This document shows, piece after piece, positions 12,466 through 24,300 of a stretch of DNA of 64,000 nucleotides. The notes under the pieces are model-generated. The model saw nothing but the letters and a program-made list of their open reading frames with translations. It had not been told where the DNA came from and did not search any database. The stretch is from Ottowia sp. (GTDB lineage: Bacteria; Pseudomonadota; Gammaproteobacteria; Burkholderiales; Burkholderiaceae_C). Positions within the stretch are counted from its first letter, which is position 1. Every line of letters starts with the position of its first letter. The translations under genes were made by a program, and so were the position numbers. The stretch covers positions 1,690,001 to 1,754,000 of the forward strand of contig NZ_JADJCO010000003.1 of NCBI RefSeq assembly GCF_016703145.1. Reading direction: 5' to 3'.

Positions 12466-13359
12466 ATGGAGTCGCGGATCATCCAGCTCGACCTGGCCGA
12501 CTGGGGCCAGGCCCGCAGCCGGCCCGAGTGGACGGCGGCGGTCGAGGACGGCAAGGTGCTGTTCTTCCCGCGCCTGGCCTTCGAGGTGCTGCCCGCCGAG
12601 CAGCCGCTGCTGCGCGAGGACATGCTGGCGCCGAAGTCGCGCAACGTCAGCCTGGGCGCCGACGGCGTGCTCAAGGGCGCCGCCGGCAGCGCGGACGAGC
12701 AGCGCCAGTTGGCCGCGATGATCGGGCGCTTCCGCCGGCGGGCGCGGCAGCTCGTCGATGGCCTGCTGCCCGAGTACCGCGGCGCGCTGCGCATCGCGCC
12801 CACCAGTTTTCGCCCGCGCCAGGTGGAGACGCGCGCGCAGTCGGTGCGCGCCGACGACCAGCGCCTGCACGTGGACGCCTTCCCGTCGCGCCCCAACTAC
12901 GGCGAGCGCATCCTGCGCGTCTTCGCCAACGTCAACCCGGCCAGCGTGCCGCGCGTGTGGCGCGTGGGCGATTCGTTCGAGGCGGTGGCGCGGCAGTTCC
13001 TGCCCCGCGCCAAGCCGTACCGCGCGTGGCAGGCGAAGGTGCTGAATGCGCTGCACGTCACCAAGTCGCTGCGCAGCGAGTACGACCACCTGATGCTGCA
13101 GCTGCACGACCTGATGAAGTTCGACGAGCAGTACCAGAAGTCGGGCGCGCAGGTGCGCGTGCCCTTTCCGGCCGGCAGCGTGTGGGTGTGCTATTCCGAC
13201 CAGGCCACGCACGCCGTCATGAGCGGGCAGCACATGATGGAGCAGACGCTCTACCTGCCACCGGGCCGCGAGGTGAACCCGCAGGCCAGCCCGCTGGCGA
13301 TCCTCACGCGGCTGGTGGGGCGGCCCCTGGCCGGCGTGGGCGCGGGCGTGGCGCGCTGA
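12466..13359 (+). CDS. Kdo hydroxylase family protein (KdoO-like)
   Basis: A 297-residue protein of the Kdo_hydroxy family, Fe(II)/2-oxoglutarate-type oxygenases that hydroxylate 3-deoxy-D-manno-oct-2-ulosonic acid at C3 in lipopolysaccharide. The LHVDAFPSRPNYGERILRVF stretch holds the His-x-Asp metal ligands, and a distal His occurs in YSDQATHAVMSGQ. AFEVLPAEQPLL and KSRNVSLGADG also fit. It starts 1 bp after the DUF4149 gene. Its neighbour on the opposite strand is a glycosyltransferase, so the two may tailor the cell envelope. The family call is firm; the exact sugar position is inferred. Confidence 0.82.
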   Translation: MESRIIQLDLADWGQARSRPEWTAAVEDGKVLFFPRLAFEVLPAEQPLLREDMLAPKSRNVSLGADGVLKGAAGSADEQRQLAAMIGRFRRRARQLVDGLLPEYRGALRIAPTSFRPRQVETRAQSVRADDQRLHVDAFPSRPNYGERILRVFANVNPASVPRVWRVGDSFEAVARQFLPRAKPYRAWQAKVLNALHVTKSLRSEYDHLMLQLHDLMKFDEQYQKSGAQVRVPFPAGSVWVCYSDQATHAVMSGQHMMEQTLYLPPGREVNPQASPLAILTRLVGRPLAGVGAGVAR

Positions 13360-13363
13360 GCCG

Positions 13364-13436
13364 GTTGCTCATTTATCGATAGCGGCCAGCGAAATACTAG
13401 CGCGGGCTGGCGCCGTTTATTGCTTGAAACCCGCGT
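13364..13436 (-). repeat. Three-hairpin repeat, copy 5 (between convergent genes)
   Basis: It occupies the gap between the convergent Kdo hydroxylase and glycosyltransferase genes. Read on the minus strand it gives TTTCAAGCAATAAACGGCGCC, then GCGCTAGTATTTCGCTGGC, then GCTATCGATAAATGAGC, in the family order. Confidence 0.6.
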
Positions 13437-13437
13437 T

Positions 13438-14229
13438 TCAGCCCTTCCATGCCTGCTCCACCCACAGCGCCGGCTTGATGTAGCGCAAGCGCTTGTTGCG
13501 CTTGCCGGCCAGCGCATCGGGCGGGTTCACTTCGCCGTGGAAGATGACGATGCGCGCGCCCTCGGGCACGAAGGGGGCGCGCCAGTAGTTGCTGGGCCAG
13601 GGCGGGATGCAGTCGTACTTGAAGCTGGGGCACCAGCCGCGCGGCCAATAGCCCAGCTTGCCCTGGCGGTGCAGGAAGTGCGAGAGGAAGTCCTGCTCGT
13701 TGCGGTGCGCGCGCTGCACTTCATCCATGTGCGCGCGGAAGTGCGCCAGCACGTCGGCGTGCGCGCCGAGCTGGAAGCGGTACACCGACGAATTGCCCAC
13801 GATGCGCTCGCCGAAGCGCCAGAAGCGCGGGTAGTCGTGGATGATGAGGAACTCGCCCTGCTGGGTGAAGAAGCCGTCCAGGCTGCCCACCACGACCACG
13901 TCCAGGTCCAGGAACAGCGCCGTGCCGCGCAGGCCGTGCAGGTCGGCCTCGAAAGTGGTGAGCTTCTTCCACGCGCCGTCGCGCTGACCGGGCGCCAGGT
14001 GCAGGTTGAGCGGCGGGATCGGCAGGCAACGCACCTCGGGGCGCACGCCGCGCTCGTCGTCGGTCAGGCACACGAACTGGAAGTCGCCCGTCAGGTGCCG
14101 GCGCACCATGGCGTAGAGGCGGTTGACGTACTCGGGGCCGTACTTGGTGCCCCATTTCATGCACAGAATATGGCGTTTTCCGGCGCCAGTGTTGCGTGAA
14201 TAGCTATCGATTTCGGAGCGTTCGGCCAT
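13438..14229 (-). CDS. Putative glycosyltransferase (DxD, GT-A like)
   Basis: A 263-residue protein that resembles glycosyltransferases of the GT8-like group. Visible are an N-terminal [20 protein letters not shown] segment, [13 protein letters not shown], the metal-binding [13 protein letters not shown] (DxD) near residue 105, and a C-terminal [14 protein letters not shown] with the conserved FHG. Such enzymes often decorate surface polysaccharide. I chose ATG 14229, which overlaps the yhbY stop codon; longer in-frame readings are antisense to yhbY and look spurious. A repeat copy lies at its 5' end, encoding part of the first 20 residues. Confidence 0.75.
   Translation of the reverse strand: MAERSEIDSYSRNTGAGKRHILCMKWGTKYGPEYVNRLYAMVRRHLTGDFQFVCLTDDERGVRPEVRCLPIPPLNLHLAPGQRDGAWKKLTTFEADLHGLRGTALFLDLDVVVVGSLDGFFTQQGEFLIIHDYPRFWRFGERIVGNSSVYRFQLGAHADVLAHFRAHMDEVQRAHRNEQDFLSHFLHRQGKLGYWPRGWCPSFKYDCIPPWPSNYWRAPFVPEGARIVIFHGEVNPPDALAGKRNKRLRYIKPALWVEQAWKG
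14166..14217 (+). repeat. Three-hairpin repeat, copy 6 (5' end of the glycosyltransferase gene)
   Basis: A partial copy: GGCGTTTTCCGGCGCCAGTGTTGCG followed by AATAGCTATCGATTTCGGAGC. The left hairpin is missing. On the minus strand it encodes residues [14 protein letters not shown] of the glycosyltransferase, upstream of the conserved domain. Confidence 0.5.
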
Positions 14230-14702
14230 CAGTCGGCGCGGTTTTTCTTCACCGACTTCTGCTTGGGCTGGACCCTTTTCACCTTGCCGCCCGGCGTCAG
14301 CCGCTGGTTGCCCAGCACGCGCACCACGCGCACCTCGGGGCGCTGGCCGCCGCGCTTGCTGTACTTGAGCACCTTCACGTCCTTCGGGCCGGGCCGGCGG
14401 TCCTCGTCCTCGGCGCGCTCCTTGGCCGGCTTGGGCCGCCACAGCACCAGCAGCTTGCCGATGTGCTGCACGGGCGCGGCGTTCAGCTCGTCGGCCAGTT
14501 GCCGAAACATCGCCTCGCGCGCGTCGCGCTCGCCGTCCAGCACGCGGATCTTGATGAGGCCGTGCGCGTTCAGCGCCGCGTCGGCCTCCTGGCGCACGGC
14601 GGGCGTCAGGCCATCGCCGCCGATCATGACCACGGGGTCCAGGTGGTGCGCGTCGGCGCGGTGCGCCTTGCGTTCGGCGGGCGTCAATTCGATTTGGGTC
14701 AT
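14229..14702 (-). CDS. yhbY: YhbY/CRS1 family RNA-binding protein
   Basis: A 157-residue protein with an N-terminal CRM domain (about residues 1-97) of the kind that associates with pre-50S ribosomal particles. Diagnostic parts are [41 protein letters not shown] and LVLWRP. A basic, low-complexity tail ([18 protein letters not shown]) follows and is longer than in E. coli. It is divergent from rlmE with only 21 bp between starts, which is the usual arrangement in this group. Confidence 0.9.
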   Translation of the reverse strand: MTQIELTPAERKAHRADAHHLDPVVMIGGDGLTPAVRQEADAALNAHGLIKIRVLDGERDAREAMFRQLADELNAAPVQHIGKLLVLWRPKPAKERAEDEDRRPGPKDVKVLKYSKRGGQRPEVRVVRVLGNQRLTPGGKVKRVQPKQKSVKKNRAD

Positions 14703-14723
14703 GGCCCGTATTATCCGGGCAGC

Positions 14724-15398
14724 ATGAAAATCAAATCCAAGAGCAAGAAGGTCAACAAGGCTTGGCTCAACGACCATCTCAACGACCCCTACGTCAAGCT
14801 GGCGCAGCAGGAGGGCTACCGCGCCCGCGCCGCCTACAAGCTGAAGGAAATCGACGAAACGCTGGGCCTCATCCAGCCCGGCCACCGCGTGGTGGATTTG
14901 GGCAGCGCGCCCGGCGCCTGGAGCCAGTACGTGCGGCGCAAGCTCTCGCCCGGCGGCGCGGCCGTGGGCCAGCTCGACGGCACCATCGTGGCGCTGGACA
15001 TCCTGCCGATGGAGCCGGTCGAGGGCGTGCGCTTCCTGCAGGGCGACTTCCGCGAGGATGCGGTGCTGGCGCAACTGACCGAGGCGCTGCAGGGCCAGCC
15101 GGTGGATGTGGTGGTGTCGGACATGGCGCCCAACCTGTCGGGCATCGAGTCGAGCGACGCGGCGCGCATCAGCCATCTGGTGGAACTGGCGGTGGAGTTC
15201 GCGCAGCGGCACCTCAAGCCCGAGGGCGCGCTGGTGGTCAAGGTGTTCCACGGCAGCGGCTACAGCCAGCTGGTCAAGCTGTTCAAGGAGAGCTTTCGCG
15301 TGGTCAAGCCCGTCAAGCCCAAGGCTTCGCGCGGCAAGTCGGCTGAAACCTTTCTGGTGGGGATCGGTCTGAAGGGTGGGCCGCCGTCTGCTGCTTGA
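14724..15398 (+). CDS. rlmE: 23S rRNA 2'-O-uridine methyltransferase RlmE
   Basis: A 224-residue FtsJ-family methyltransferase acting on 23S rRNA U2552 during late 50S assembly. The SAM site is [15 protein letters not shown], and the K-D-K-E catalytic set is visible through [31 protein letters not shown] and [11 protein letters not shown]. The ATG is at 14724. It lies directly upstream of ftsH, as in E. coli, but ftsH here has its own heat-shock-like promoter in the 151-bp gap. Confidence 0.95.
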   Translation: MKIKSKSKKVNKAWLNDHLNDPYVKLAQQEGYRARAAYKLKEIDETLGLIQPGHRVVDLGSAPGAWSQYVRRKLSPGGAAVGQLDGTIVALDILPMEPVEGVRFLQGDFREDAVLAQLTEALQGQPVDVVVSDMAPNLSGIESSDAARISHLVELAVEFAQRHLKPEGALVVKVFHGSGYSQLVKLFKESFRVVKPVKPKASRGKSAETFLVGIGLKGGPPSAA

Positions 15399-15482
15399 CG
15401 TGCGTCAAGGCCGTGGCGCCTCGCGGCCCTGAATGCCGCCCCGCCGGCAGGGTCGCGGGTTGATGCGGGGCGGGCCGGTGGG

Positions 15483-15509
15483 TTGAAAAGCCTAAAATGC
15501 CCCGCATCT
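15483..15509 (+). promoter_or_regulatory. Sigma-32-like promoter of ftsH
   Basis: GTTGAAA (core TTGAAA at 15483-15488) and CCGCATCT at 15502-15509 are separated by 13 nt. The heat-shock consensus is CTTGAAA, 11-14 nt, CCCCATNT. The ftsH start is about 40 bp further on. FtsH is itself the protease that degrades sigma-32 in relatives, so feedback control is plausible. Confidence 0.6.
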
Positions 15510-15549
15510 GTCCGGCATTGCCGGGTTTTTCCGACTGGAGCGCAAGGCC

Positions 15550-17469
<1,920 letters not shown>

Positions 17470-17499
17470 TCGGGGCGCACGCCGGCATCGTCGCATCCA

Positions 17500-17523
17500 G
17501 CGGGGCTTCGGCCCCGCTTTTTC
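17500..17523 (+). terminator. Rho-independent terminator after ftsH
   Basis: GCGGGGC at 17500-17506 pairs with GCCCCGC at 17511-17517 around a TTCG tetraloop, followed by TTTTTCG. It should at least reduce read-through from ftsH into folP. Confidence 0.8.
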
Positions 17524-17546
17524 GTTTCGGCAGGACGGCCTTTCGC

Positions 17547-18401
17547 ATGCAGTGGAGCACCACCCGATTCCAGATCGACCTGAGCGCGCCGCGCGTGATG
17601 GGCATCGTCAACGTCACGCCCGACTCCTTCTCGGACGGCGGGCGCCACGCCGACGCGCCGGCCGCGCTGCGCCACTGCGAGCGGCTGCTGAAGGAGGGCG
17701 CCGACATCCTCGACATCGGCGGCGAATCCACGCGCCCCGGCAGCCCGCCCGTGCCGCTGGCCGAGGAGTTGGCGCGCGTGCTGCCGGTGCTGCGCGAGGC
17801 GGTGCGCCTGGGCGTGCCCGTTTCGGTCGACACCTACAAGCCCGGGGTGATGCAGGCCGCGCTTGACCTCGGCGCCGACATCGTCAACGACGTCTGGGCC
17901 CTGCGTCAGCCGGGCGCGGCCGAGGCCGTCGCCCGCCATGGGGCCTGCGGCGTCTGCCTGATGCACATGCACGGCGATCCGCGGACCATGCAGTCAGCGC
18001 CGATGGCGGGCGACGCGGTGCCCCAGGTGCTCCTTTTTCTGGAGCAATCGGCTCAGAATCTGCGCAGGCTGGAGGTCGAAAAGACCCGAATCGTGCTGGA
18101 CCCCGGCATCGGCTTCGGCAAGACCGTGGCGCAGAATTTCGCGCTGCTGGCACGCCAGGACGAGCTGCTGGCGGCCGGCTACCCGCTGCTGGCCGGCTGG
18201 TCGCGCAAGTCGTCCATCGGCGCCGCGCTGCAGGGCGACGCGCCGGTGCCGCCGGCCGCCGCCGAGCGCGTGGCCGGCAGCGTGGCCGCCGCGCTCATGG
18301 CCGTCGAGCGCGGGGCGCGCATCGTGCGCGTGCACGACGTGCGCGACACCGTTCAGGCGCTGGCCGTGTGGCGGCAGGTGCGGGCGCAGGCGCGGCGCTG
18401 A
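17547..18401 (+). CDS. folP: Dihydropteroate synthase
   Basis: A 284-residue TIM-barrel enzyme joining 6-hydroxymethyl-dihydropterin pyrophosphate to p-aminobenzoate in folate synthesis. The two signature patterns are MGIVNVTPDSFSDGG near residue 14 and GADILDIGGESTRPG near residue 52. LDPGIGFGKT and GWSRKSSIG follow. It sits downstream of ftsH as in many proteobacteria, but glmM, which usually comes next, is absent here and a serine hydrolase follows instead. Confidence 0.96.
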   Translation: MQWSTTRFQIDLSAPRVMGIVNVTPDSFSDGGRHADAPAALRHCERLLKEGADILDIGGESTRPGSPPVPLAEELARVLPVLREAVRLGVPVSVDTYKPGVMQAALDLGADIVNDVWALRQPGAAEAVARHGACGVCLMHMHGDPRTMQSAPMAGDAVPQVLLFLEQSAQNLRRLEVEKTRIVLDPGIGFGKTVAQNFALLARQDELLAAGYPLLAGWSRKSSIGAALQGDAPVPPAAAERVAGSVAAALMAVERGARIVRVHDVRDTVQALAVWRQVRAQARR

Positions 18402-18618
18402 CCGGCCTGCGACCCTCTTTCATAGAAGTACCGCAGCGGCGCCAGCGCCGGAAAGTCGCCCTCGCGCCGCTCTCGGGCCGCCGTGACCGCCTCGCGCACG
18501 ATCTCCTGGGAAAGCGTGCGCGGATTGTCGCTCGCGGCGCGGGCGCGCGTCGGTGACATCGGGACGGCGGGGGAGTGGATTAGGATGCGGCCGATCCTTG
18601 TCCACTTGACGAATTCCC

Positions 18619-19824
18619 ATGTCCCAGCTTGGTTTCGACCCCGCCCGCCTGGCCCGTATCGGCCGCCACTTCGCCGCCTACGTCGATGACGGCCGCCTGC
18701 CGGGCTGGCAGGTGCAGGTCAGCCGCCGCGGCGAGATCGCCTACCGCGAGAACTACGGCTGGCGCGACATCGAAAACAAGCTGCCGGTCGAGGACGACAC
18801 GGTCTTCCGCATCTACTCGATGACCAAGCCGATCACCTCGGTGGCGGCCATGATCCTGTACGAGGAAGGGCGCTTCGAGCTGACCGACCCGGTGGCCAAG
18901 TACCTACCCGCCTTCGCGCAGATGCGCGTGCTCACCGGCGGCCCGGCCATCAAGCCGGTGACCCGGCCGGCCACCGAGCCGATGCGCATCGTGCACCTGC
19001 TCAACCACACGGCCGGCCTGACCTACGGCTTCCACCACATCCACGTGCAGGACGAGATCTACCGCAACGCCGGCTTCGAATGGGGCGTGCCCAAGGACTG
19101 GACGCTGGAGCAGTGCGTGGACGCCTGGGCCACGCTGCCGCTGCGCTTCGACCCGGGCACGCGCTGGAACTACTCGGTGTCCACCGACGTGCTGGGCCGC
19201 CTGGTCGAGGTGATCTCGGGGCAAAGCCTGGAGCAGTTCTTCGAAGAGCGCATCCTCGGCCCGCTGGGCATGCGGGACACCGCCTTCCGCCTGCGCGGCG
19301 ACCTGGGCGAGCGGCTGGGCGCGCTCTACGTGCCCGGCAAGGACGGCCAAGCCACGCGCAACGACGACTTCGGCAACCTGTTGCTCGGCGAGATCAGCTT
19401 CCTGTCTGGCGGCGGCGGGCTGCTGTCCACCACCGCCGACTACCACCGCTTCACGCAGATGCTGCTGCGCGGCGGCGAGCTGGAGGGCCAGCGCATCCTG
19501 GGCAGCCGCACGGTGCGGCGCATGGCCACCAACTCGCTGCCCGGCGGGCAGGACCTGAAGCAGTTCGGCATTCCCCTGTTCGCCGAGGTGGGGTTCGACG
19601 GCCAGGGCTTCGGCCTGGGCTTCTCGGTGCTGCAGGATCCCATCGCCGCCGGCACCCTGGGCACCCCGGGCGAGTACGGCTGGGGCGGTGCCGCCAGCAC
19701 GGCGTTCTGGGTCGATCCGGCCGAGGAGATCACCGCCATTTTCATGACCCAGCTGCTGCCTTCCAGCGCCTACCCGATCCGCACCCAGTTGCGCCAGTTG
19801 GTGTATTCGGCCCTGGTGGATTGA
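18619..19824 (+). CDS. Class C beta-lactamase-like serine hydrolase (esterase)
   Basis: A 401-residue protein of the beta-lactamase/penicillin-binding fold without a signal peptide, so probably cytoplasmic. The nucleophile motif SMTK is at residues 67-70, and a YSVS motif (Tyr185) replaces the Tyr-x-Asn of true class C enzymes. HTAGLTYGFHH and the C-terminal YGWGGAASTAFWVDP also fit the EstB/LovD-type esterase and transesterase group. Clinical beta-lactam resistance is not implied. The physiological substrate is unknown. Confidence 0.82.
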   Translation: MSQLGFDPARLARIGRHFAAYVDDGRLPGWQVQVSRRGEIAYRENYGWRDIENKLPVEDDTVFRIYSMTKPITSVAAMILYEEGRFELTDPVAKYLPAFAQMRVLTGGPAIKPVTRPATEPMRIVHLLNHTAGLTYGFHHIHVQDEIYRNAGFEWGVPKDWTLEQCVDAWATLPLRFDPGTRWNYSVSTDVLGRLVEVISGQSLEQFFEERILGPLGMRDTAFRLRGDLGERLGALYVPGKDGQATRNDDFGNLLLGEISFLSGGGGLLSTTADYHRFTQMLLRGGELEGQRILGSRTVRRMATNSLPGGQDLKQFGIPLFAEVGFDGQGFGLGFSVLQDPIAAGTLGTPGEYGWGGAASTAFWVDPAEEITAIFMTQLLPSSAYPIRTQLRQLVYSALVD

Positions 19825-19977
19825 CCCACCCCCGTGGCTCCACCCGCTGCGCGATGTTGCGCCTCCCCCTCAAGGGGGCGCACCCGCTGTCCGGGCAGAG
19901 CCCGGCCAGGAGCGCACTGGCTTGGCCTGCTCCGCGGCCGTTCGGTCCGTGCTGTCACCTGCGCAGCGCCATGAACC
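19825..19977 (+). repeat. Possible intergenic repeat (CCCCCTCAAGGGGGCGC type)
   Basis: The gap between the convergent hydrolase and dinB genes holds GCTGCGCGATGTTGCGCCTC followed by CCCCCTCAAGGGGGCGC, a perfect inverted repeat CCCCCT/AGGGGG, and then a GC-rich tail. I know similar blocks as common intergenic sequences in Comamonadaceae, but there is only one copy in this window. Its repeat status is therefore from general knowledge, not shown here. Confidence 0.45.
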
Positions 19978-20006
19978 GCTGACGTTTCCCTGAACGCGGG
20001 ACTGCT

Positions 20007-21215
20007 TCAGAACAGCGGCGCCGTGTCGTGCGGCGAGCCGGCCGCTGCGGCCTCGCCCGCGCGCTTGGCGCCCAGCTTGCTGAGCGAGCCCACGCGCACG
20101 CCCAGCAGGCGCAGGCGGCGGTCGAGCGGAACGCGCTTCAGGCACAGGCCCGCCACGCGGCGGATGGTGGCGGCGTCGTGCGTGGGCTGGGCGATGGTGG
20201 TGTCGCGCGTGACGATGCGGAAGTCGTCGAAGCGCAGCTTGATGCCGATGGTCTTGCCCTGGTAGCCCTTGCGCTGCAGGTCGGCCGCCAGGCTTTCAGC
20301 CAGCCCGGTGAAGATGGCCCCCAGCTCGGCCTTGTCGCGCACGGCGTGCAGGTCGCGCCCGAAGGTGGTCTCGCGGCTCATGCTCACCGGCTCGCTTTCG
20401 GTCACCACCAGGCGCTCGTCGCATCCCCACGCGGCGTCGTGCAGCCAGGCGCCGCAGCTCTTGCCGAAGTGCCCGGCCAGCCACGCGCGCTCGCGCGCCG
20501 CCAGCTCGCCGATGGTGCGGATGCCGTGGCCCTGCAGTCTGGCGTCGGCCTTCGGGCCGATGCCGTTGATCTTGCGGCAGGGCAGAGGCCAGATCAGGCG
20601 TTCGACGTCGTGCCCGAAGACGATGCTGATGCCATTGGGTTTGTCGAATTCGCTCGCCATCTTGGCGACGAGCTTGTTGGGCGCCACGCCGATCGAGCAG
20701 CCCAGGCCGGTGGCGTCCAGGATGCTCTTCTGGATCAGCCGCGCCAGCACCCGCCCGCCCTCGCGCTGGCCGCCCGGCACCTCGGTGAAGTCGATGTACA
20801 CCTCGTCCACGCCGCGGTCTTCCATCACCGGCGCGATCTCGCGGATGACGCGCTTGAACTCGCGCGAATAGCGCCGGTATTCGCTGAAATCCACCGGCAG
20901 CAGGATGGCCTGCGGGCACAGCTTGGCGGCCTTCATCAACCCCATGGCCGAGCCCACGCCGAACTGGCGCGCCGGGTAGGTGGCGGTGGTGATGACGCCG
21001 CGTCCCACGTAGTCCCGCAGCAGCGGGAACGCCCCGACCGGGATGTCGGCGCGCGTGGCACCCTCGGGCAGCGCCGCCAGGAGGCCATCCATGCGCGCGG
21101 CGCCGGCGCCGATGACCATCGGCAGGCCCTTGAGCTGCGGATAGCGCAGCCATTCGACGGACGCGTAAAAGGCGTCCATGTCGAGGTGCGCGATGCGGCG
21201 GATGGGGGTGGGCAC
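20007..21215 (-). CDS. dinB: DNA polymerase IV (Y family)
   Basis: A 402-residue translesion polymerase. The catalytic carboxylates are in HLDMDAFYASVEW near the N-terminus and in GVDEVYIDFTE near residue 133. LGCSIGVAPNKLVAKMASE and the helix-hairpin-helix segment INGIGPKADARLQGHGI are typical, and a little-finger domain with RDLHAVRDKAE follows. The usual C-terminal clamp-binding peptide is not obvious in the short tail. It is monocistronic, and I could not identify a LexA box with confidence. Confidence 0.93.
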   Translation of the reverse strand: MPTPIRRIAHLDMDAFYASVEWLRYPQLKGLPMVIGAGAARMDGLLAALPEGATRADIPVGAFPLLRDYVGRGVITTATYPARQFGVGSAMGLMKAAKLCPQAILLPVDFSEYRRYSREFKRVIREIAPVMEDRGVDEVYIDFTEVPGGQREGGRVLARLIQKSILDATGLGCSIGVAPNKLVAKMASEFDKPNGISIVFGHDVERLIWPLPCRKINGIGPKADARLQGHGIRTIGELAARERAWLAGHFGKSCGAWLHDAAWGCDERLVVTESEPVSMSRETTFGRDLHAVRDKAELGAIFTGLAESLAADLQRKGYQGKTIGIKLRFDDFRIVTRDTTIAQPTHDAATIRRVAGLCLKRVPLDRRLRLLGVRVGSLSKLGAKRAGEAAAAGSPHDTAPLF

Positions 21216-21366
21216 GGGGCGAGCTTAGCGCCTCCAACCCCACCAACAATTCAAACGCCGACCCCGCCCGCCGCCCCATGCCGCCAGCGCCGCAATCCCG
21301 GTGACAATACGCGGCTCACGCCGCGCCGCTCGGGCGCGCCCGCATCCGCCGTACATCCTCCGCAGC

Positions 21367-24300
21367 ATGTTCCCCTTCTCCCGCGACCCCAAAGACCCCC
21401 AGCCCACCGCCCCGGCCCCCACGCCCCAGGCGCCCGAGGCCCATCCGCTCGACGCCCTGACCGGCGGCGTGTTCTCCGCCGCCACCTCGGGCGAGCGTGC
21501 CCAGCGCGTGCGCGACTGGCTGGCCACCGGGCCCGCCGCCGAGCAGATGCAGGCCGTCTACAAGGAGCTGTCCGCCAAGGACAAGGGCGCCGCCAAGGCG
21601 CTGCGCGAAAAGCTCGACGAACTGCGCCGCGCCAAGGACCAGGAAGCCGTCGCCGCCGAGTGGCAGGCCAAGGCCCAGGCGCTGCTGGACGCCGCGCGCC
21701 TGAACATCGCCGACGCCCTGGCCTGGCAGCGCGACGCCGCCAAGGCCGGCGCGCCGCTGTCGCGCGAGCCATTGGCCGGTCTGCGCGTGCAACTGGTCGA
21801 GCGCATCAAGACCGTCGAGGACCTGCAACAACGCGTGATGGTGCAGCGCGAGGCCGCCGCGCTGCTGGCCCAGCGCATTGAGCTGCTGTCCACCAAGCCC
21901 TGGGCCGAGGCTCAGGCGCAGCAGGCTCCGCTGGCCGCCGACCTGGCCCACTGGCGCGAACAGGCCCAGGCGCTGCAGGCAGACGCGCAATGGCCCAGCG
22001 TGGACCTGCGCTACCCGCCGCAGATCGAGGCCGCGCAAGCCCAGCTCGAAGCGGTATGGAGTGCCTTCACCCCCGCGCTGGCCCAGGCCGTGGCCGCCGC
22101 CCTGGATGCCGCCGCGCCGCTGCCGCCCGTGCCCGTGTGGGCCGAAGAGCTGCGCGCCGCGCGCGGCGAGCCCGCGGGCGAGGGCGCCGCCGCGCCTGCC
22201 GCCGACAAGCCCGCCAGGCCCCGAATCGACCCCGAGCAGCGCGCCGCCGCCGCCAAGGCTGTCGAAGCCGGCGTGATGCTGCTGGAGCAGGCCGTCGCCG
22301 CCGGCCACACGAAGAACACGCACAGCGCCACCCAGGCGCTGCGCCAGTCGCTCAAGGCCCACGGCCGCTTGATCGACGACGCGCTGGAAGCGCGCGTGCA
22401 CGCCACCCTGGTCTCCGCCGGCGAGCTGGAAGGCTGGCAACGCTGGAGCGCCGACAAGCTGCGCGAGCAGCTCGTCGCCCGGGCCGAGGCACTGCTCGTC
22501 CAGCGCAAGGCCAAGGGCGCCCCCGTGCCCCAGGGCGCGCCGGCCGATGCGCCCGAGGCGGCCGAGCCTGAAGCCGCCGTGGATGACGCGGCCGTTGCTG
22601 AAGCGCCCGTCTCCGACACGTCGGATACTCCTGAAATCATAGCTGAAAGCGTAGAATTGGCGCTGGCTGAAGGCCAAAAAGAAACTGAGACTACATTCAA
22701 CGTCGCCCCCGTCCTCGCGCCGGCGCCGACGCCGGAGGCAGGCGTCGAAACCATCCCCGCCATGGGCGGACGCAAGCTGCAGGAATCCCTCCGCAAGCTG
22801 CGCGAGGAATGGAAGGCCGCCGACCAGGGCGGCGCGCCCAACCACGCGCTGTGGAAGCGCTTCGACCGCGCCTGCAACGCCGCGCACAAATTCGTCGACG
22901 CCTGGCTCGACAAGGTGCGCGCCGACGCCGCCGAGCACCGCGCCCAGCGCCTGGCCCTGATCGAGGACGTCAAGGCCTGGGGCGCCGCCCACGCGCAGCC
23001 CGAAGGCGGCGCCGACTGGAAGGCCTTCAACCGCCAGATCCACCAGTTCTCCGAACGCTGGCGCAACGCCGGCCACCTGTCCGAGAAAGCCTACGCCGAC
23101 CTGCAGCCCCAGTGGAAGGCCGCCATCCACGCCGCCGCCGCGCCGCTGGAAGCCGAGCAGAAGGCCAGCACCGCGCGCCGCCAGGCCCTCATCGCCGAGG
23201 CCGACGCCCTGGGCGCCGCGCCCATGCTGCGCATCGACGCCGTCCGCCAACTGCAGCAGCGCTGGCAGGCCGAGGCCCAGACCGTGCCCCTGGACCGCAA
23301 GCACGAGCAGAAGCTGTGGGACGCCTTCCGCAAGCCCATCGACGACGCCTTCAACCGCAAGAGCGCCGAGCGCGAGAAGCAGCAGGCCGCCATGAGCGTG
23401 CACGACAAGGCCGTGCTCGACGCCGCCAAGGCGCTGGAGGCCGCCAACGCCAGCGGCGACGCCCAGCGCATCCGCGCCGCCATGGCGCAGCTCGACGCCG
23501 CCACCCGCGGCCAGGCCGCCGCCGCGTCCGGTTCTGAAGAAAAACAGGCTCCGGCCAGCGCCGATACTGCGCCATCAGCTCCTGAATCAGGAGCATCCGA
23601 GGCCGCCCAGGCCGCTGAAGGCGATGCTGGCGAGGGTGACGGCGCCGCCCCGGCGCCCGCGCCCGCCGCGCCTTCCAAACCCGCCAAGCCGCTCATCGCC
23701 ATGCGCGGCGACGACCGCCCCGGCGCCCGCAAGTCCGAGCCCGCCCCCGCCCGCGGCGGCAAGTTTGGCGACCGCGCCGGCGGGCGACCGGGCGGCCCCG
23801 GTGGCCGTGACGGCCGCCCCGGCGGTTTTGGCGGCCGCGACGCGCGTGGCGGCGGCGACCGTTTTGGTGATCGCAACGACCGCTTCCCGCGCGAAGACCG
23901 CGGCCCGCGCCTGGGTGACGCCGCCTTCCGCGCCCAGCGCGACGCCGTCGAGCACGCCGAGGCCGCCCTGCGCAAGCTGGCCGCCCAGGCCCACGGCGAG
24001 GCCCTGACGCAACTGCTGACCGCCTGGCAGCAGCGCCAGCCCGACCAGGTGCCCAGCGTGCAGGAGTTGGGCCGCGCCGTCACCCCGGCCGTGCGCGGCG
24101 CCTGGACCCAGGCCCTCGGTGCCAGCGCTGGCGGCAACGCCGGCAAATCCGCCGAAGCCCTCCTGCGCCTGGAAATGGCCGCCGAGGTGCCCACTCCAGC
24201 CGAGCACATCAACGCCCGCCGCGCCCTGCAACTGCAACTGCTCACCCGCCGCAACGACCCCGCGCCCGCGCAAACCTGGGGCCAGGACGCGGCCGCCGTG

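Noticed and set aside
18025..18080. A lower-GC patch in folP that resembles the dispersed repeat (TGCTCC-like end).
   Set aside because: The encoded residues align with ordinary dihydropteroate synthases with no change in length, and the hairpins do not form.
18353..18559. A 68-codon minus-strand frame between folP and the serine hydrolase containing EIVREAVTAARERREGDFP.
   Set aside because: The first half looks protein-like, but it has no clear ribosome site, runs into folP antisense and I recognise no family. Could be a gene remnant; not supported enough to list.
18619..19824. Calling the serine hydrolase an antibiotic-resistance beta-lactamase.
   Set aside because: No signal peptide, and the Tyr-x-Asn motif is YSVS; it fits esterase-type relatives better.
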